In this document: positions 33,733-43,531 of the stretch, in pieces
Position numbering within the stretch: position 1 is the first letter of the stretch
Layout: each line of letters starts with the position of its first letter
Origin: Bacillaceae bacterium S4-13-56
GTDB taxonomy: Bacteria; Bacillota; Bacilli; Bacillales; JAWJLM01
Assembly: GCA_040191315.1 (NCBI GenBank)
Contig: JAWJLM010000031.1
Span: 1-53,710 of the forward strand
Length of the DNA stretch: 53,710 nucleotides
Reading direction: 5' to 3'
Position numbers and translations under genes: made by a program
The notes under the pieces: model-generated
What the model was told of the DNA's origin: nothing
What the model saw: only the letters and a program-made list of their open reading frames with translations
The model's database searches: none

Positions 33733-33794
33733 TTAAGTGCCCCCTAAATATAATAAAACTCCATCTCATTTTATCACATATAATCTGAAAAAAG

Positions 33795-33831
33795 TGAAAA
33801 AACTGACCTGCAAGGAGATCAGTTTTTTCAC
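33795..33831 (-). terminator. Terminator of yutG
   Basis: GAAAAAACTGA and TCAGTTTTTTC form an 11-bp stem downstream of yutG on the minus strand. Confidence 0.8.
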
Positions 33832-33839
33832 TATGTTTG

Positions 33840-34334
33840 TTACTCTTCATCTACAGTTCCATGAGCAAGTCTGCTTGATGCAGCTGCAGCTATGGCACCC
33901 ACTATATCATCTAAATACGTATGGCATTGGCCAGATGATTTATCATTCAGAGATTCTAAAATGCCTGGTTTCATTTTGTCGATGTATCCGTAATTTGTAA
34001 AACCGATGGAGCCATAAACATTCACTATCGATAGAGCGATTACTTCATCAACCCCATACAAGCTCTCATCGGTTTCAATGATTTCTTGTAAAGGTGCTTC
34101 GAGCATCTTCTTTTCTGCTAATCTGTCTAGTTGAATCCCAGTTAAGACAGCATTCTGCACTTCTCTTTTTGACAAGACTCGGTCTACATTTTCTATACAC
34201 AGATCCATGCTAAGAGTTTCATGATATTTTGATTGTAAAAAATAAACTAATTCTCCGATATCCTTTAGTGTTACTCCTCGCTCCTCCATCCATTTCCTTG
34301 CTGTTTCTTCTAACTTACTCATCTTCTTTTCCAT
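33840..34334 (-). CDS. yutG: Phosphatidylglycerophosphatase A-family protein YutG
   Basis: The ~164-aa protein belongs to the PgpA-like family seen in B. subtilis YutG. It shows VLTGIQLDRLAE, the acidic DESLYGVDEVIALSIVNVYGSIGFTNYGYIDK region and CHTYLDDIVGAIAAAASSRLAH. The soluble YutG form lacks obvious membrane helices, unlike E. coli PgpA, so an actual lipid phosphatase role is uncertain. The start at 34334 has GGGTGATT upstream on the minus strand; nine extra residues further upstream have no ribosome site. Confidence 0.85.
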   Translation of the reverse strand: MEKKMSKLEETARKWMEERGVTLKDIGELVYFLQSKYHETLSMDLCIENVDRVLSKREVQNAVLTGIQLDRLAEKKMLEAPLQEIIETDESLYGVDEVIALSIVNVYGSIGFTNYGYIDKMKPGILESLNDKSSGQCHTYLDDIVGAIAAAASSRLAHGTVDEE

Positions 34335-34495
34335 CCAATCACCCATTTCTAAGTTATTCATTATATTTATTTGTTTATTTTCTATGTCTATGACAAATTT
34401 TATTATTTGTTATTTATTCTTTATTAGTAATTCGTGCCATATTCTAATGTATCTATACATAAATTTAGTAGAAAAGTGTGTGGGGAGGGTTCTTG

Positions 34496-35467
34496 TTGAA
34501 AGATATTATAGAAGAAGGATTCGGACAAAAAGTTAAGGATGTTATTTCTATAGGGGGAAATCAGCTCTATCGGACAGAGGAAGGACTATATGCTCCCAGA
34601 GTAACTTATATGGAGGAGCAGGAATGGTATGAACGGCGTGAGGTAAGTGAGTTCTTTCAAAAGAGAGGATTATTCGCGGTAGGTCAACCTGCTTTATATG
34701 GGGAAAAACCTTTTTTGGAACATGATGGAATGAAATATATGTTTAGCTATTTCTCCTATGATGCTTTACAAAATCAGGTATCACCAGGAGAGTTTGTTGC
34801 GCGATTTCATGTAATTGGACAGGAATATCCTTATATGCCAAACTTTTTTTCGAATTACGGAAGATGGAAGGCGCTTTGGGAGCAAAAACTGGCCGTTTTT
34901 GAGCAATGGATTGCAAGAAGACAACAGCTTTCCATTACATCTACCTTTGATTCTCTACTGATGGACACATATCCATATTGGATTTCACTTGCTGAAAATT
35001 CTATCCAGTATATTGGCGAGACGGAAAAAGATCCTCGCTTTGACCAATCTGATCAAGGAACGTTTACGTTTCAACGATTTCATTTATTAAAAAATAAAGG
35101 CATGGTCTTTCCAGATGAGATTGTTTTTGACCATCCTACTAGAGATTTAGCTGAGTTTGTTCGAGGAGTATGGTTAGATGATAAAAGAAAAGGAGAGGAT
35201 ATCCGTCATTTTTTAAATCATTATTTTGTAAAACGTGATCTCTCTGTATTTTCTTGGAGAATGTTGTATTCGCGATTATTGTTTCCTGCTCACTTCATGG
35301 ATGTCATTGTGGATGCCATGAATGATGATCCAGACGTTGAATGGTTGGGAAGGAATTATGCTCAACTGTTAAAAAAGCAGAACCATTATGAAAAAGAACT
35401 ATTACGATTTTTCTCTTTTGTTAATATCCCTTATGAGAATTGGAAGATTCCAATTTTAGATTGGTAA
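34496..35467 (+). CDS. yutH: Spore coat-associated protein YutH
   Basis: The ~323-aa protein belongs to the CotS/YutH family, which has an aminoglycoside-phosphotransferase-like kinase fold that is usually degenerate. Conserved blocks include EFVARFHVIGQEYPYMPNF and FSWRMLYSRLLFPAHFMDVI. It is made in sporulation and located in the spore coat in B. subtilis. The TTG at 34496 (or 34493) is taken as start because GGGGAGGG at 34481-34488 would lie inside the longer frame from 34478. Confidence 0.88.
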   Translation: MKDIIEEGFGQKVKDVISIGGNQLYRTEEGLYAPRVTYMEEQEWYERREVSEFFQKRGLFAVGQPALYGEKPFLEHDGMKYMFSYFSYDALQNQVSPGEFVARFHVIGQEYPYMPNFFSNYGRWKALWEQKLAVFEQWIARRQQLSITSTFDSLLMDTYPYWISLAENSIQYIGETEKDPRFDQSDQGTFTFQRFHLLKNKGMVFPDEIVFDHPTRDLAEFVRGVWLDDKRKGEDIRHFLNHYFVKRDLSVFSWRMLYSRLLFPAHFMDVIVDAMNDDPDVEWLGRNYAQLLKKQNHYEKELLRFFSFVNIPYENWKIPILDW

Positions 35468-35521
35468 TAGGCTTTCCTATGATATGATTAGATAAAGAAG
35501 TAGTCATGGGAGGGATGCTTT

Positions 35522-36490
35522 TTGGGAAAGCCTTATGTTTTTATTACAAGAAAATTGCCTGATGAAGTTGTTGAGCCTTTTCTAGTGGAGTTTGAAGTAA
35601 ACATGTGGCCGCATGAAGGGATTCCTGTAGACTCTGAAACTCTATATTCAGAAGTGGAAAAGGCAGACGGACTTCTGACTATGTTAACGGACCCTATTGA
35701 TGAATCGCTAATCGATCGTGGAAAACGAATCAAAATCATCGCTAACATGGCAGTTGGATATGATAACATTGATGTTTCTTATGCTGAACAAAAGGGAGTT
35801 ATCGTAACAAATACTCCAGATGTATTAACAGAAACAACTGCTGATTTGACATTTGCCTTATTGATGGCAACTGCGAGAAGAATTGTAGAGGCAGAACAGT
35901 TTATTCGCGAAAATAGGTGGGAAAATTGGGGCCCCTTGCTTCTAGCAGGTAAGGATATTCATCATAAAACGATAGGCATCGTGGGCATGGGGAGAATTGG
36001 ACAAGAGGTTGCGAGAAGAGCAAAGGGTTTTTCAATGAACATTCTTTATCACAATCGTTCGCGAAAGCTTGAGATAGAACAAGAGTTAAGAGCACGTTAT
36101 TTACCCTTTGAAGACCTTTTGCGGGAATCAGACTACGTAGTTTGTCTCACTCCTTTAACACCAGATACAAAAGGTTTGTTTGATGAAAAAGCTTTTAAAC
36201 TCATGAAAAGAGATAGTGTGTTTATTAATGTTTCAAGGGGACCTACGTGTGATGAACAGGCGCTGTTCGAAGCACTTTCTTCAGGAGAAATTGGGGCTGC
36301 AGGTCTTGATGTTTTTGAAAAAGAGCCTATCTCAGCAGATCATCCTCTCCTCACTTTACCTAATGTAGTGGCTCTGCCGCATATTGGATCATCTTCTGAA
36401 GAAACACGAATAAGCATGGTGCGATTATGTCTAGAAAATATATCCCTTGTCTTAAAGGGAATGTCCCCTAAAACAAAGGTAAATCCTTAA
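35522..36490 (+). CDS. D-2-hydroxyacid dehydrogenase (glyoxylate/hydroxypyruvate reductase-like)
   Basis: The 322-aa NAD(P)-dependent enzyme has the nucleotide-binding motif GIVGMGRIGQEVARRAKGF at about 150-170. The catalytic Arg (NVSRGPTCDE), Glu (DVFEKEP) and His (ALPHIGSSS) follow in order. The family reduces glyoxylate, hydroxypyruvate or other 2-keto acids. The usual VVDE after RGP is TCDE here. TTG 35522 is the start, with GGGAGGG 7 nt upstream. It lies between yutH and hom. Confidence 0.9.
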   Translation: MGKPYVFITRKLPDEVVEPFLVEFEVNMWPHEGIPVDSETLYSEVEKADGLLTMLTDPIDESLIDRGKRIKIIANMAVGYDNIDVSYAEQKGVIVTNTPDVLTETTADLTFALLMATARRIVEAEQFIRENRWENWGPLLLAGKDIHHKTIGIVGMGRIGQEVARRAKGFSMNILYHNRSRKLEIEQELRARYLPFEDLLRESDYVVCLTPLTPDTKGLFDEKAFKLMKRDSVFINVSRGPTCDEQALFEALSSGEIGAAGLDVFEKEPISADHPLLTLPNVVALPHIGSSSEETRISMVRLCLENISLVLKGMSPKTKVNP

Positions 36491-36534
36491 AAAAAGCTTG
36501 CAGTTGTATTATTCATAAACTGCAAGCTTTTTTT
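36491..36534 (+). terminator. Strong terminator
   Basis: AAAAAAAGCTTGCAGTT and AACTGCAAGCTTTTTTT form a near-perfect stem around TGTATTATTCATA. Confidence 0.93.
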
Positions 36535-36625
36535 GATGCAAATACCTAGGATATGAGACAATGAGTTAATATTAGATTATTTTTAAGAACAATGACATCA
36601 AATTCTGTAGTTTTGTCATAATCTC

Positions 36626-36654
36626 TTGTCACTATTCCTTAAAATCGATATAAT
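36626..36654 (+). promoter_or_regulatory. Promoter of hom-thrC-thrB
   Basis: TTGTCA at 36626-36631 and TATAAT at 36649-36654 with a 17-nt spacer. No T-box or riboswitch was seen in the ~65-nt leader. Confidence 0.8.
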
Positions 36655-36718
36655 GTCCTTTATATATATACATGTGTGCACTTAAAAAAGACAAAAGGCA
36701 GCGAAGGAGAGGGAACGA

Positions 36719-38014
36719 ATGAGGGATGAAGAGATAAAAATAGGTCTTCTTGGTTTAGGAACAGTTGGTAGTGGAGTCGTTCATATCTTGCAAAATCATC
36801 AGGAACAGATTATGCACCAAGTAGGGTGTCCAGTCGTCCTTAAAAAAATTTTAGTTAAAGACGTTCAAAAAAAACGGGAGACCCCTTTACAAGAAAATAT
36901 ATTGACCGATCAGCCTAGTGATCTTCTTGAAGATTCAGAGCTCGATATATTAATTGAAGTAATGGGTGGAGTAAATGGAACCTATGAAATCTTGAAAAGA
37001 GCTGTTAAGAACGGAAAACATATTGTTACAGCCAATAAAGATTTAATGGCTGTCCATGGTTCGGAATTATTAAGATTGGCTAAAGAGAATCAGGTAGATA
37101 TTTTTTATGAAGCTAGTGTAGCTGGAGGAATCCCAATCATTCGTGCTTTGGCAGAAGGCCTTGCCTCTGATCGCATCACAAAATTAATGGGAATTGTGAA
37201 TGGAACAACGAATTATATTTTAACCAAAATGACCGATGAACAACGAGTGTTTGAAGATGTCTTAAAGGAAGCTCAAGATCTTGGTTATGCAGAAGCAGAT
37301 CCAACGTCAGATGTAGATGGACTTGATGCGGCTAGGAAAATGACAATCCTAGCGACATTAGCCTTCTCTACTAATGTTGATCTTGATGATGTAGAAATTG
37401 AAGGTATTCGACATATTAATGAACAGGATATTAAATTCGCAGAGCAGCTTGGGTATCGTATCAAACTAATTGGTATAGCGGCTAAGGATGATGATAAGTT
37501 GGAAGTTAGTGTTCAGCCCGTTTTACTCCCCATTGATCATCCACTAGCGGGAATCAAGGATGAGTTTAATGCTGTTTATGTATATGGGGAAGCGGTGGGT
37601 GAAACGATGTTTTATGGCCCAGGGGCTGGAAAGCTACCAACTGCAACTGCTATTGTTTCTGATTTAATTGCCGTTGTTAAAAACCTGAGACTTGGGGTGA
37701 CTGGAAATTCTTATATCATTCCTCAGTATAATAAACAACTAAAAAGTTTGGATGAAATCTATGCCAAGTTTTTTATTCGGCTTAAAGTTGAGGATCAACC
37801 GGGAACATTTCTAGCTCTTACAACCATCTTTACAGAAACTGGTGTTAGTTTCGATAAAATTCTCCAATTGCCAGTTCCCGATGAAAAGGCAGCTGAGGTC
37901 ATTATGATTACACATACAGCTAGTAAGCGGCAAATGGAAAGTATTATGAAGAAATTAGAAAATAAAGAAGTCGTCCATCAAATTAAAAGCTGTTATCGAG
38001 TGGAGGGAGATTAA
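36719..38014 (+). CDS. hom: Homoserine dehydrogenase
   Basis: Hom reduces aspartate semialdehyde to homoserine, the shared step for threonine and methionine. The 431-aa protein has the dinucleotide motif [13 protein letters not shown], the catalytic core VTANKDLMA and [20 protein letters not shown]-terminal ACT domain (about 350-428) is the usual site of threonine feedback. GGAGAGGG precedes the ATG. thrC follows after 4 nt, so hom-thrC-thrB is one operon as in B. subtilis. Confidence 0.97.
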   Translation: MRDEEIKIGLLGLGTVGSGVVHILQNHQEQIMHQVGCPVVLKKILVKDVQKKRETPLQENILTDQPSDLLEDSELDILIEVMGGVNGTYEILKRAVKNGKHIVTANKDLMAVHGSELLRLAKENQVDIFYEASVAGGIPIIRALAEGLASDRITKLMGIVNGTTNYILTKMTDEQRVFEDVLKEAQDLGYAEADPTSDVDGLDAARKMTILATLAFSTNVDLDDVEIEGIRHINEQDIKFAEQLGYRIKLIGIAAKDDDKLEVSVQPVLLPIDHPLAGIKDEFNAVYVYGEAVGETMFYGPGAGKLPTATAIVSDLIAVVKNLRLGVTGNSYIIPQYNKQLKSLDEIYAKFFIRLKVEDQPGTFLALTTIFTETGVSFDKILQLPVPDEKAAEVIMITHTASKRQMESIMKKLENKEVVHQIKSCYRVEGD

Positions 38015-38018
38015 TAGG

Positions 38019-39083
38019 ATGAGCAAATGGAAAGGACTTTTAGAAGAATATAAGGATTTATTGCCAGTTGGCTCAAATACCCCAAAAATAACCTTGAATG
38101 AAGGGAATACACCTCTTATTCATTTAAATCGGCTCTCTGAAAAACTAGGGATAGAGGCTTACGCAAAGGTTGAAGGAGCGAATCCAACTGGCTCTTTTAA
38201 GGATCGCGGTATGGTTATGGCTATTGCTAAAGCCGTAGAAGAGGGCTCCAAGGCTGTTATTTGTGCATCTACTGGAAACACTTCAGCTTCAGCAGCGGCT
38301 TATGCAGCTCGTTCGGGGCTCCGCTGTATTATTGTTATTCCAGAAGGAAAAATCGCTCAAGGAAAACTTGCTCAAGCATACATGTATGGTGCAGAAGTAT
38401 TTGAAATAAAGGGGAACTTTGATCAGGCTCTTCAAGTGGTTCGTCAAATTGCTGAAAACGATGCCGTTACTCTCGTGAATTCTGTGAACCCCTATCGTAT
38501 TGATGGGCAACAGACTGCAGCCTTTGAAATTTGTGATGTTCTAGGGGATGCCCCAGACTATCTTTGCATACCTGTTGGAAATGCAGGTAATATTACTGCC
38601 TATTGGAAAGGATTTAAAGCTTACCATGAAAAATTCGATTACAAACTTCCACGCATGATGGGTTTTGAGGCAAGTGGATCAGCAGCAATCGTAAGAGATA
38701 AGGTGATTGAAAGCCCAGAAACGATTGCCACTGCTATTCGAATCGGAAATCCTGCGAGCTGGAAGGGTGCCGTTGATGCAAGGGACTCTTCTGGAGGAAT
38801 CATTGATGAAGTGACAGACGAAGAAATTGTGGAAGCCTATCATTGGCTTGCTCAGAATGAAGGGATCTTTGCTGAACCAGCTTCTTGTGCCTCTATTGCC
38901 GGACTTATGAAATCGGTAGACGCAGGTCACATTCAAAAAGGTTCTACTGTTGTTTGTGTGCTCACTGGAAATGGCCTGAAAGATCCGGTTACGGCGATTG
39001 AAACGAATTCCTTAACTCCAAGAGTGCTATCAGGAAGCTTAGATGATATTTATGATGAAATTAAGAAAGGAATCGAGGCATGA
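38019..39083 (+). CDS. thrC: Threonine synthase
   Basis: ThrC converts O-phosphohomoserine to threonine using PLP. The 354-aa protein has the PLP lysine in TGSFKDRGM (near residue 58), the phosphate-binding [11 protein letters not shown] and the C-terminal TGNGLKDP. The length is that of the short class of threonine synthases found in Bacillus. It overlaps thrB by 4 nt. Confidence 0.97.
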   Translation: MSKWKGLLEEYKDLLPVGSNTPKITLNEGNTPLIHLNRLSEKLGIEAYAKVEGANPTGSFKDRGMVMAIAKAVEEGSKAVICASTGNTSASAAAYAARSGLRCIIVIPEGKIAQGKLAQAYMYGAEVFEIKGNFDQALQVVRQIAENDAVTLVNSVNPYRIDGQQTAAFEICDVLGDAPDYLCIPVGNAGNITAYWKGFKAYHEKFDYKLPRMMGFEASGSAAIVRDKVIESPETIATAIRIGNPASWKGAVDARDSSGGIIDEVTDEEIVEAYHWLAQNEGIFAEPASCASIAGLMKSVDAGHIQKGSTVVCVLTGNGLKDPVTAIETNSLTPRVLSGSLDDIYDEIKKGIEA

Positions 39084-39976
39084 AGATTCGAGTTCCAGGA
39101 AGCACTTCAAATTTAGGAGCTGGATTTGATTCAATCGGATTAGCCATTAATCGGTATCTTGAAATCGAAGCGAAGGAACAGGAAGAGTGGGAGTTTTTTT
39201 CAAAAGACCAAGAATTGTCTCAACTTCCTCGTGGAAAGGATAACTTAATTTATGAAGCCTTTCATTTTACTGAAAAATGGATTGGTTGTCCAGAATGGAA
39301 GAAGGGTTATCGAGTATCTGTTAAAAGTGAAGTTCCTCTTTCAAGAGGGCTAGGAAGTAGCTCTACGGCTATTGTAGCTGGAATAGAATTAGCCAATCAG
39401 GCACATCAATTGGGATTGTCACCGGAAGAAAAAGTTAAAATCGGGACTGACTATGAAGGACATCCGGATAATGTGGCACCAGCCATTTTAGGTGGAGGAG
39501 TTATTGCTTTATGGGTAGAAGGAAAACTCTTTTATGACCGATTTTTATGTCCTGGTGTCTCTTTAGTGGTATTTGTTCCTGCCTACCATGTCCCAACAAA
39601 GGAAGCTCGTGAAATTTTACCTAAAGAACTTTTACATAGTGATGCAATCCGTGGTAGTGCAGTTGCTAATCTACTTGTTGCGGGAATAAAAAATGCTGAT
39701 TGGAAAATGGTTGGTGAAATGTCGGAAATGGATATATTCCACGAACCGTATCGAAAGTCTATTTTGCCAGATTTTTTAGCTATTAAATCCTTTATGAAAA
39801 AGGAAGGAGCTTTTGGTACATTTTTAAGTGGTGCAGGTCCAACGATGATCAGTTTTGTTTCTCCTCAAGTCGTTAAGGAGAACATTACTCGGTGGAAGGC
39901 ATCGTTTCCTGATATATTGATTGAGGAAATGAATGTAAGTCAAACAGGAGTAGAGGTATGTAAAGAAGGGGATTAA
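39080..39976 (+). CDS. thrB: Homoserine kinase
   Basis: ThrB phosphorylates homoserine. The 298-aa protein belongs to the GHMP kinase family, with the N-terminal [15 protein letters not shown], the ATP-binding [16 protein letters not shown] (about 89-104) and the C-terminal [14 protein letters not shown]. The ATGA overlap with thrC suggests coupled translation. It completes the pathway from aspartate semialdehyde to threonine. Confidence 0.97.
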   Translation: MKIRVPGSTSNLGAGFDSIGLAINRYLEIEAKEQEEWEFFSKDQELSQLPRGKDNLIYEAFHFTEKWIGCPEWKKGYRVSVKSEVPLSRGLGSSSTAIVAGIELANQAHQLGLSPEEKVKIGTDYEGHPDNVAPAILGGGVIALWVEGKLFYDRFLCPGVSLVVFVPAYHVPTKEAREILPKELLHSDAIRGSAVANLLVAGIKNADWKMVGEMSEMDIFHEPYRKSILPDFLAIKSFMKKEGAFGTFLSGAGPTMISFVSPQVVKENITRWKASFPDILIEEMNVSQTGVEVCKEGD

Positions 39977-40319
39977 GAAAAATACAAGCGTCCCTCGAAA
40001 CAAGTAATTTTCTTGTTTCAAGGGGCAGCTCATCGACTAGAGTCGGTTCCTTCCTCTCAAATCGATAAGGATTATCAGAAAAGAAAAAAAACAAGAAAGC
40101 ATCCTAAATCTAGTGTTGTGGCCACAGCAACACCGCCTGTTAGGTACATATTTCTCAAAGGCAAATAGAACGAAGCAGGATGAGGTCATGGCACAAAGGC
40201 TAGTTCAAAACAGAAATGGACTGAGAAGGGAATAGCATTTTAGAATCCCATTTCTTTAACTGTGGGAGTGTGAACTTACTAGAAAAAACAGCTGGCTAAT
40301 TGCCAGCTGTTTGCTTTTC
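39977..40319. other. Gene-free region with repeat fragment and terminator
   Basis: A hairpin GAAACAAG/CTTGTTTC at 39996-40018 follows thrB and may terminate it. ATCGACTAGAGTCGGTTCC with CTCAAATCGATAAGG (40032-40070) is a fragment of repeat family A. A good terminator-like hairpin, ACAGCTGGC/GCCAGCTGT, ends at 40319. No gene was found. Confidence 0.65.
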
Positions 40320-40320
40320 T

Positions 40321-40556
40321 TACAAAGATAAGAAAGTATAAAATTTGTCTAGCTCCAGCGCCCTATCGACTAGAGTCGGTTCCCTCCTCTCATTCGATAA
40401 GTCAACATCGATTCACTTCGTGAACCGTGTTTCCTATATCTCAGAGGAGATCGTAGGCTAAAACTGCTGCATCGTGTGGCAACGCCTACGTGACCCACAT
40501 CCTGTGGGCCTCACCGCCTTACGTCGATGGTCAAGGGCACTTGTGCTTTTCTTATT
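40321..40556. repeat. Dispersed repeat family A, internally deleted copy
   Basis: About 235 bp. It shares TTTGTCTAGCTCCAGCGCCC, CGTGAACCGTGTTTCCT, GTGGCAACGCCTACGTGACC and the GTGGGCCTCACCGCCTTACG end with the full copies. It lacks the ~75 bp between ACATCGAT and the CGTGAACC block. It ends at the yutI stop. Confidence 0.88.
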
Positions 40557-40560
40557 TCCA

Positions 40561-40785
40561 TTAGAAAACCTGCTCAACCTCTCGGATACCAGGTACTTCC
40601 TCGATGAGTGCGCGTTCAATTCCTGCTTTTAAGGTAATTGTAGAGCTTGGGCAACTTCCACATGCTCCCATTAATCTTAAGCGAACAATGCCATCTTCAA
40701 CATCCACTAACTCCACGTCTCCGCCATCACGGAGTAAGAATGGACGTAACTTATTTATTACATCCTGAACCTGTGTTTGCATCAT
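40561..40785 (-). CDS. yutI: NifU/Nfu C-terminal domain Fe-S protein YutI
   Basis: The 74-aa protein is a stand-alone Nfu domain with the cluster-binding motif CGSCPSS near residue 42 and the conserved [19 protein letters not shown]. Nfu proteins carry or transfer Fe-S clusters to target enzymes. Together with SufBCDSU and the A-type carrier at 42713, this gives the window most of the cell's Fe-S delivery set. AAGGGGAAGATGG precedes the ATG on the minus strand. Its downstream flank is a repeat copy. Confidence 0.94.
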   Translation of the reverse strand: MMQTQVQDVINKLRPFLLRDGGDVELVDVEDGIVRLRLMGACGSCPSSTITLKAGIERALIEEVPGIREVEQVF

Positions 40786-40968
40786 CCATCTTCCCCTTTC
40801 TTATTTCTTTATTATAATAGGTTCCTTTAAAAAAATCTATGAATCAGTATCATTTTTTAATGTTAATTGAGAACACTTTTCATTTTATCTTCTTTTTAAT
40901 TTTTTGTAAAATGAAAATATAGGTATTTTCTATAAATAAAATAAATGTAATGGATGGGAGATTATAAA

Positions 40969-41289
40969 ATGGGTATAGAAATTATCGTTTATGGGGCAGA
41001 TCAACTATGTGCAAGTTGTGTGAATGCCCCAGGGTCAAAAGAAACATATGAATGGCTTCAAGCAGCGATTGCCCGCAAGTTTGGAGAAACGGGTATTACT
41101 TATAAATACGTGGATATTTATAATCCTCCTAATCAAGCTCCCTATAATCAAATGGCAAGAAGAGTAGCTGATGAAGAATTCTTCTATCCTTTAGTTTTAG
41201 TCAATGATGAAGTTGTAGGGGAAGGGAACCCTCGATTAAAAACCATTTTCAAGGAACTGGAAGATAAAGGTCTAAAACCTATCATGTAA
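40969..41289 (+). CDS. yuzD: DUF1462 protein YuzD
   Basis: The 106-aa protein has a thioredoxin-like pattern with CASC (IVYGADQLCASCVNAPGSKETYEWL, in pieces) and a cis-Pro-like FFYPLVLVNDEVVGEG. It matches YuzD, whose role is unknown but which may handle thiols or metals. ATG 40969 is taken as the start with GGGAG upstream; an in-frame ATG 15 nt earlier overlaps that site. It lies between yutI and yuzB, as in B. subtilis. Confidence 0.88.
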   Translation: MGIEIIVYGADQLCASCVNAPGSKETYEWLQAAIARKFGETGITYKYVDIYNPPNQAPYNQMARRVADEEFFYPLVLVNDEVVGEGNPRLKTIFKELEDKGLKPIM

Positions 41290-41359
41290 TCTGTTTAGTA
41301 ACATACTAGTAAGTGTGATATGATACCTTGTAATACAGAGGGCAACAAGAGGTGAAAGA

Positions 41360-41596
41360 ATGAACCCTATTATAGAATTTTGTAGCAATAACTTAGCTAG
41401 TGGTTCTCACAAGGCATTTGAGGAACTAGAAAAGGATTCGAATTTAGATGTCATAGAATATGGATGCTTGAGTCATTGCGGTCTTTGTTCTCGATCTCTT
41501 TTTGCACTAGTTAATGGGGATAGAGTTGTAGGAGAAACTCCAGAAGAGCTGGTTAAGAACATTTATCAATATATAGAAGATAATCCTATGTTTTAA
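41360..41596 (+). CDS. yuzB: DUF1450 protein YuzB
   Basis: The 78-aa protein has the length of B. subtilis YuzB. It has an N-terminal Cys (IIEFCSNN) and a [20 protein letters not shown] motif, giving a C-x4-C-x2-C cluster that suggests metal or Fe-S binding. The role is unknown. AAGAGGTG precedes the ATG. A terminator follows at once. Confidence 0.9.
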   Translation: MNPIIEFCSNNLASGSHKAFEELEKDSNLDVIEYGCLSHCGLCSRSLFALVNGDRVVGETPEELVKNIYQYIEDNPMF

Positions 41597-41622
41597 GGCT
41601 CCCAATTTGGGAGCCTTTACAC
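41597..41622 (+). terminator. Terminator of yuzB
   Basis: AAGGCTCCCAATTTGGGAGCC followed by TTT. Confidence 0.8.
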
Positions 41623-41783
41623 TCTAACCATATATGGATAAATAGTAGCTTCTATTGAGAGATTCCTTTCTGTTGGCCTAACTTATACGTACTAGAAGAG
41701 TATTACAATCACAACCATTCTTTTCAATTTTTGAATTTAAATAATATAATGTTATACATATTTAAGAATAAGGGGAGCAAATC

Positions 41784-42653
41784 ATGAACATTCCTTTTAC
41801 TAAAATGCACGGGTTAGGTAATAGTTATATTTATATTGATGTTTTTTCATTCGATAAACTAGACGAAAAAGATTATTCTCATTTAGCTCAAGATGTTTCG
41901 TCTATTTATACAGGAATTGGTTCAGATGGTCTCATCTTAATCATGCCGTCTGAGAAAGCTGATGTCCGAATGAGGATTTTTAACAAGGACGGATCGGAAG
42001 GCAAAAATTGTGGAAATGGTTTACGCTGTGTAGCAAAATACGCCTTCGAAAACAATATTGTTTCAAAGGAAAGCTTTCAGATTGAGACATTAGCTGGAGT
42101 TGTTCAAGCGACTGTTCATGTTCAAGACAACATAGTTATTAAAGAAGTAACTGTTAATATGGGTAAACCACGTCTTACCCGAGCCATCATCCCTATGATA
42201 GGACCTGAAAGCGAAGAAGTTATAAATGAAAAGTTTGAAATTGGAGAAAACCATCTTAATATAACAGCTGTTTCCATGGGAAACCCTCATGCTGTTTTCT
42301 TTGTTGATGATATTGATCAAGCTCCTTTATATGACATTGGAGCAAAAGTTTCATTAGATCCTCGTTTTCCAGAAGGAGTAAATGCTGAGTTTGTAGAAGT
42401 GGTTCAGCCCGATGAAATCAATTTCCGTGTCTATGAACGTGGCTCAGGGGTTACTCAGGCATGTGGGACTGGGGCGTGTGCAGCTGCGATTGCTTCTATT
42501 CTAAATGGGTTTTCTCATCGAAATAAAGATATAACGGTTCATTTGGCTGGTGGAGATTTGATCATCAAATGGGACTTAGATGGCCAGGTATGGATGACGG
42601 GGGCAGCCACAACAGTCGCTAAAGGAAATTACCAATGGTATCCCAATCGTTAA
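41784..42653 (+). CDS. dapF: Diaminopimelate epimerase
   Basis: DapF interconverts LL- and meso-diaminopimelate for lysine and cell-wall synthesis. The 289-aa protein has the two catalytic cysteines in NCGNGLRCVAKYA (first) and VTQACGTGACAAA (second). The N-terminal FTKMHGLGNSYIYID is typical. GGGGAG lies upstream. Its position between yuzB and the A-type carrier is as in B. subtilis (yutL). No L-box precedes it. Confidence 0.97.
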   Translation: MNIPFTKMHGLGNSYIYIDVFSFDKLDEKDYSHLAQDVSSIYTGIGSDGLILIMPSEKADVRMRIFNKDGSEGKNCGNGLRCVAKYAFENNIVSKESFQIETLAGVVQATVHVQDNIVIKEVTVNMGKPRLTRAIIPMIGPESEEVINEKFEIGENHLNITAVSMGNPHAVFFVDDIDQAPLYDIGAKVSLDPRFPEGVNAEFVEVVQPDEINFRVYERGSGVTQACGTGACAAAIASILNGFSHRNKDITVHLAGGDLIIKWDLDGQVWMTGAATTVAKGNYQWYPNR

Positions 42654-42712
42654 AATTGATGGAGACGGATTTTCACTGTATACTATAAAATAAAGTAAGG
42701 GAGGGTTAGTTG

Positions 42713-43069
42713 ATGGTCATTACAATTAGTGAAAATGCAAGTTTACAAGTGAAGGAAATGCTTAAAGAAGAGGAAGGAGATCAACTTCACCTTCGATTTG
42801 GAGTCCAAGGTGGAGGGTGTAGTGGTCTATCCTATAAATTAGGATTCGATGCAAACGTTGAAGAAGATGATGTCACCTTTGATTCAAATGGGATTTCGAT
42901 AGTTGTAAAAAAAGAAGATGTTCCAATCATTGAAGGTACAACGATTGATTTTAAACAAAATATGATGGGTGGCGGATTTACGATCGATAATCCGAATGCG
43001 ATTGCTTCCTGTGGATGTGGTTCTTCGTTTAGAACGGCAACAGAAGCAGGGTCACCAGAAGGTTGCTAA
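42713..43069 (+). CDS. yutM: A-type Fe-S carrier (YutM, IscA/ErpA-like)
   Basis: The 118-aa protein is a HesB/IscA-type carrier with the three expected cysteines: GGGCSGLSYKLGF (first) and ASCGCGSSFR (second and third). These bind an Fe-S cluster or iron for delivery to apoproteins. AAGGGAGGG lies 7 nt before ATG 42713; the TTG directly before it is not needed. The C-terminal extension GSPEGC adds an extra cysteine. Confidence 0.93.
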   Translation: MVITISENASLQVKEMLKEEEGDQLHLRFGVQGGGCSGLSYKLGFDANVEEDDVTFDSNGISIVVKKEDVPIIEGTTIDFKQNMMGGGFTIDNPNAIASCGCGSSFRTATEAGSPEGC

Positions 43070-43085
43070 ACAAAATGAAAATTTT

Positions 43086-43127
43086 AAACACACGAGAAAA
43101 CATATAAAATCGTGTGTTTTTTATTTT
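43086..43127 (+). terminator. Terminator of yutM
   Basis: AACACACGA and TCGTGTGTT flank an AT loop, followed by TTTTTA. Confidence 0.88.
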
Positions 43128-43154
43128 CTTATTGTGATGTGATTAAAAAATGGG

Positions 43155-43228
43155 AAATTTGATATTACTTCTGAAACAGAAAGGCTTGTCCTCAGGCCGT
43201 TAGAGCAAAAGGATTACAGATTTTCCAA
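43155..43228 (+). pseudogene. N-terminal fragment of a GNAT acetyltransferase
   Basis: The frame at 43155 reads KFDITSETERLVLRPLEQ then KDYRFSK, the classic start of GNAT N-acetyltransferases (TERLVLRPL). It has no in-frame start codon (an ATG at 43150 is one base out of frame). It stops matching where a dispersed repeat begins (ACAGATTTTCC, about 43217). The gene has therefore been lost except for ~25 codons. No remainder was found downstream. Confidence 0.65.
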
Positions 43229-43461
43229 ACGGGAAAGCTCACTCCTTTAGGTGTGGGATGAGAGTGAGGTCAAATATGGAGTACCACTGTTGAACCGATG
43301 GTTTGTGGTGCTCCAAGTATTTGAAGATTTCATTTTTTAAAATACATGTTTGTCTCAGTTTATATATTGCCCGTAAATGTCCGATTGGTTCAAGGGCCTT
43401 TAGGTCATACCCTTTGGGTGCTAACAATCAGTGGGGGCCTGATTGAAGTTTCACTTTATGA
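43217..43461 (+). repeat. Composite IS605-like remnant (two end blocks joined)
   Basis: The first block (43217-43345, ACAGATTTTCCAAACG to GAAGATTTCATTTTTT) matches 53044-53165, which lies upstream of a decayed tnpA. The second block (43367-43461, GCCCGTAAATGTCCGATTGG to GATTGAAGTTTCACTTTATG) matches the right-end-like repeats. The two flank only ~20 bp, as expected for an internally deleted, non-coding derivative. The rest of the gap to 43531 is a short sequence before yumC. Confidence 0.7.
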
Positions 43462-43531
43462 TTTCAACCTTTTTAAGAAATGTAAGATGGCTTGGATATT
43501 TTCCAAGCCACTCATTAGATAATTATAAGAT

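Noticed and set aside
43239-43427. 62-codon minus-strand gene
   Set aside because: It spans the composite IS605-like remnant, has no ribosome site and no family resemblance.
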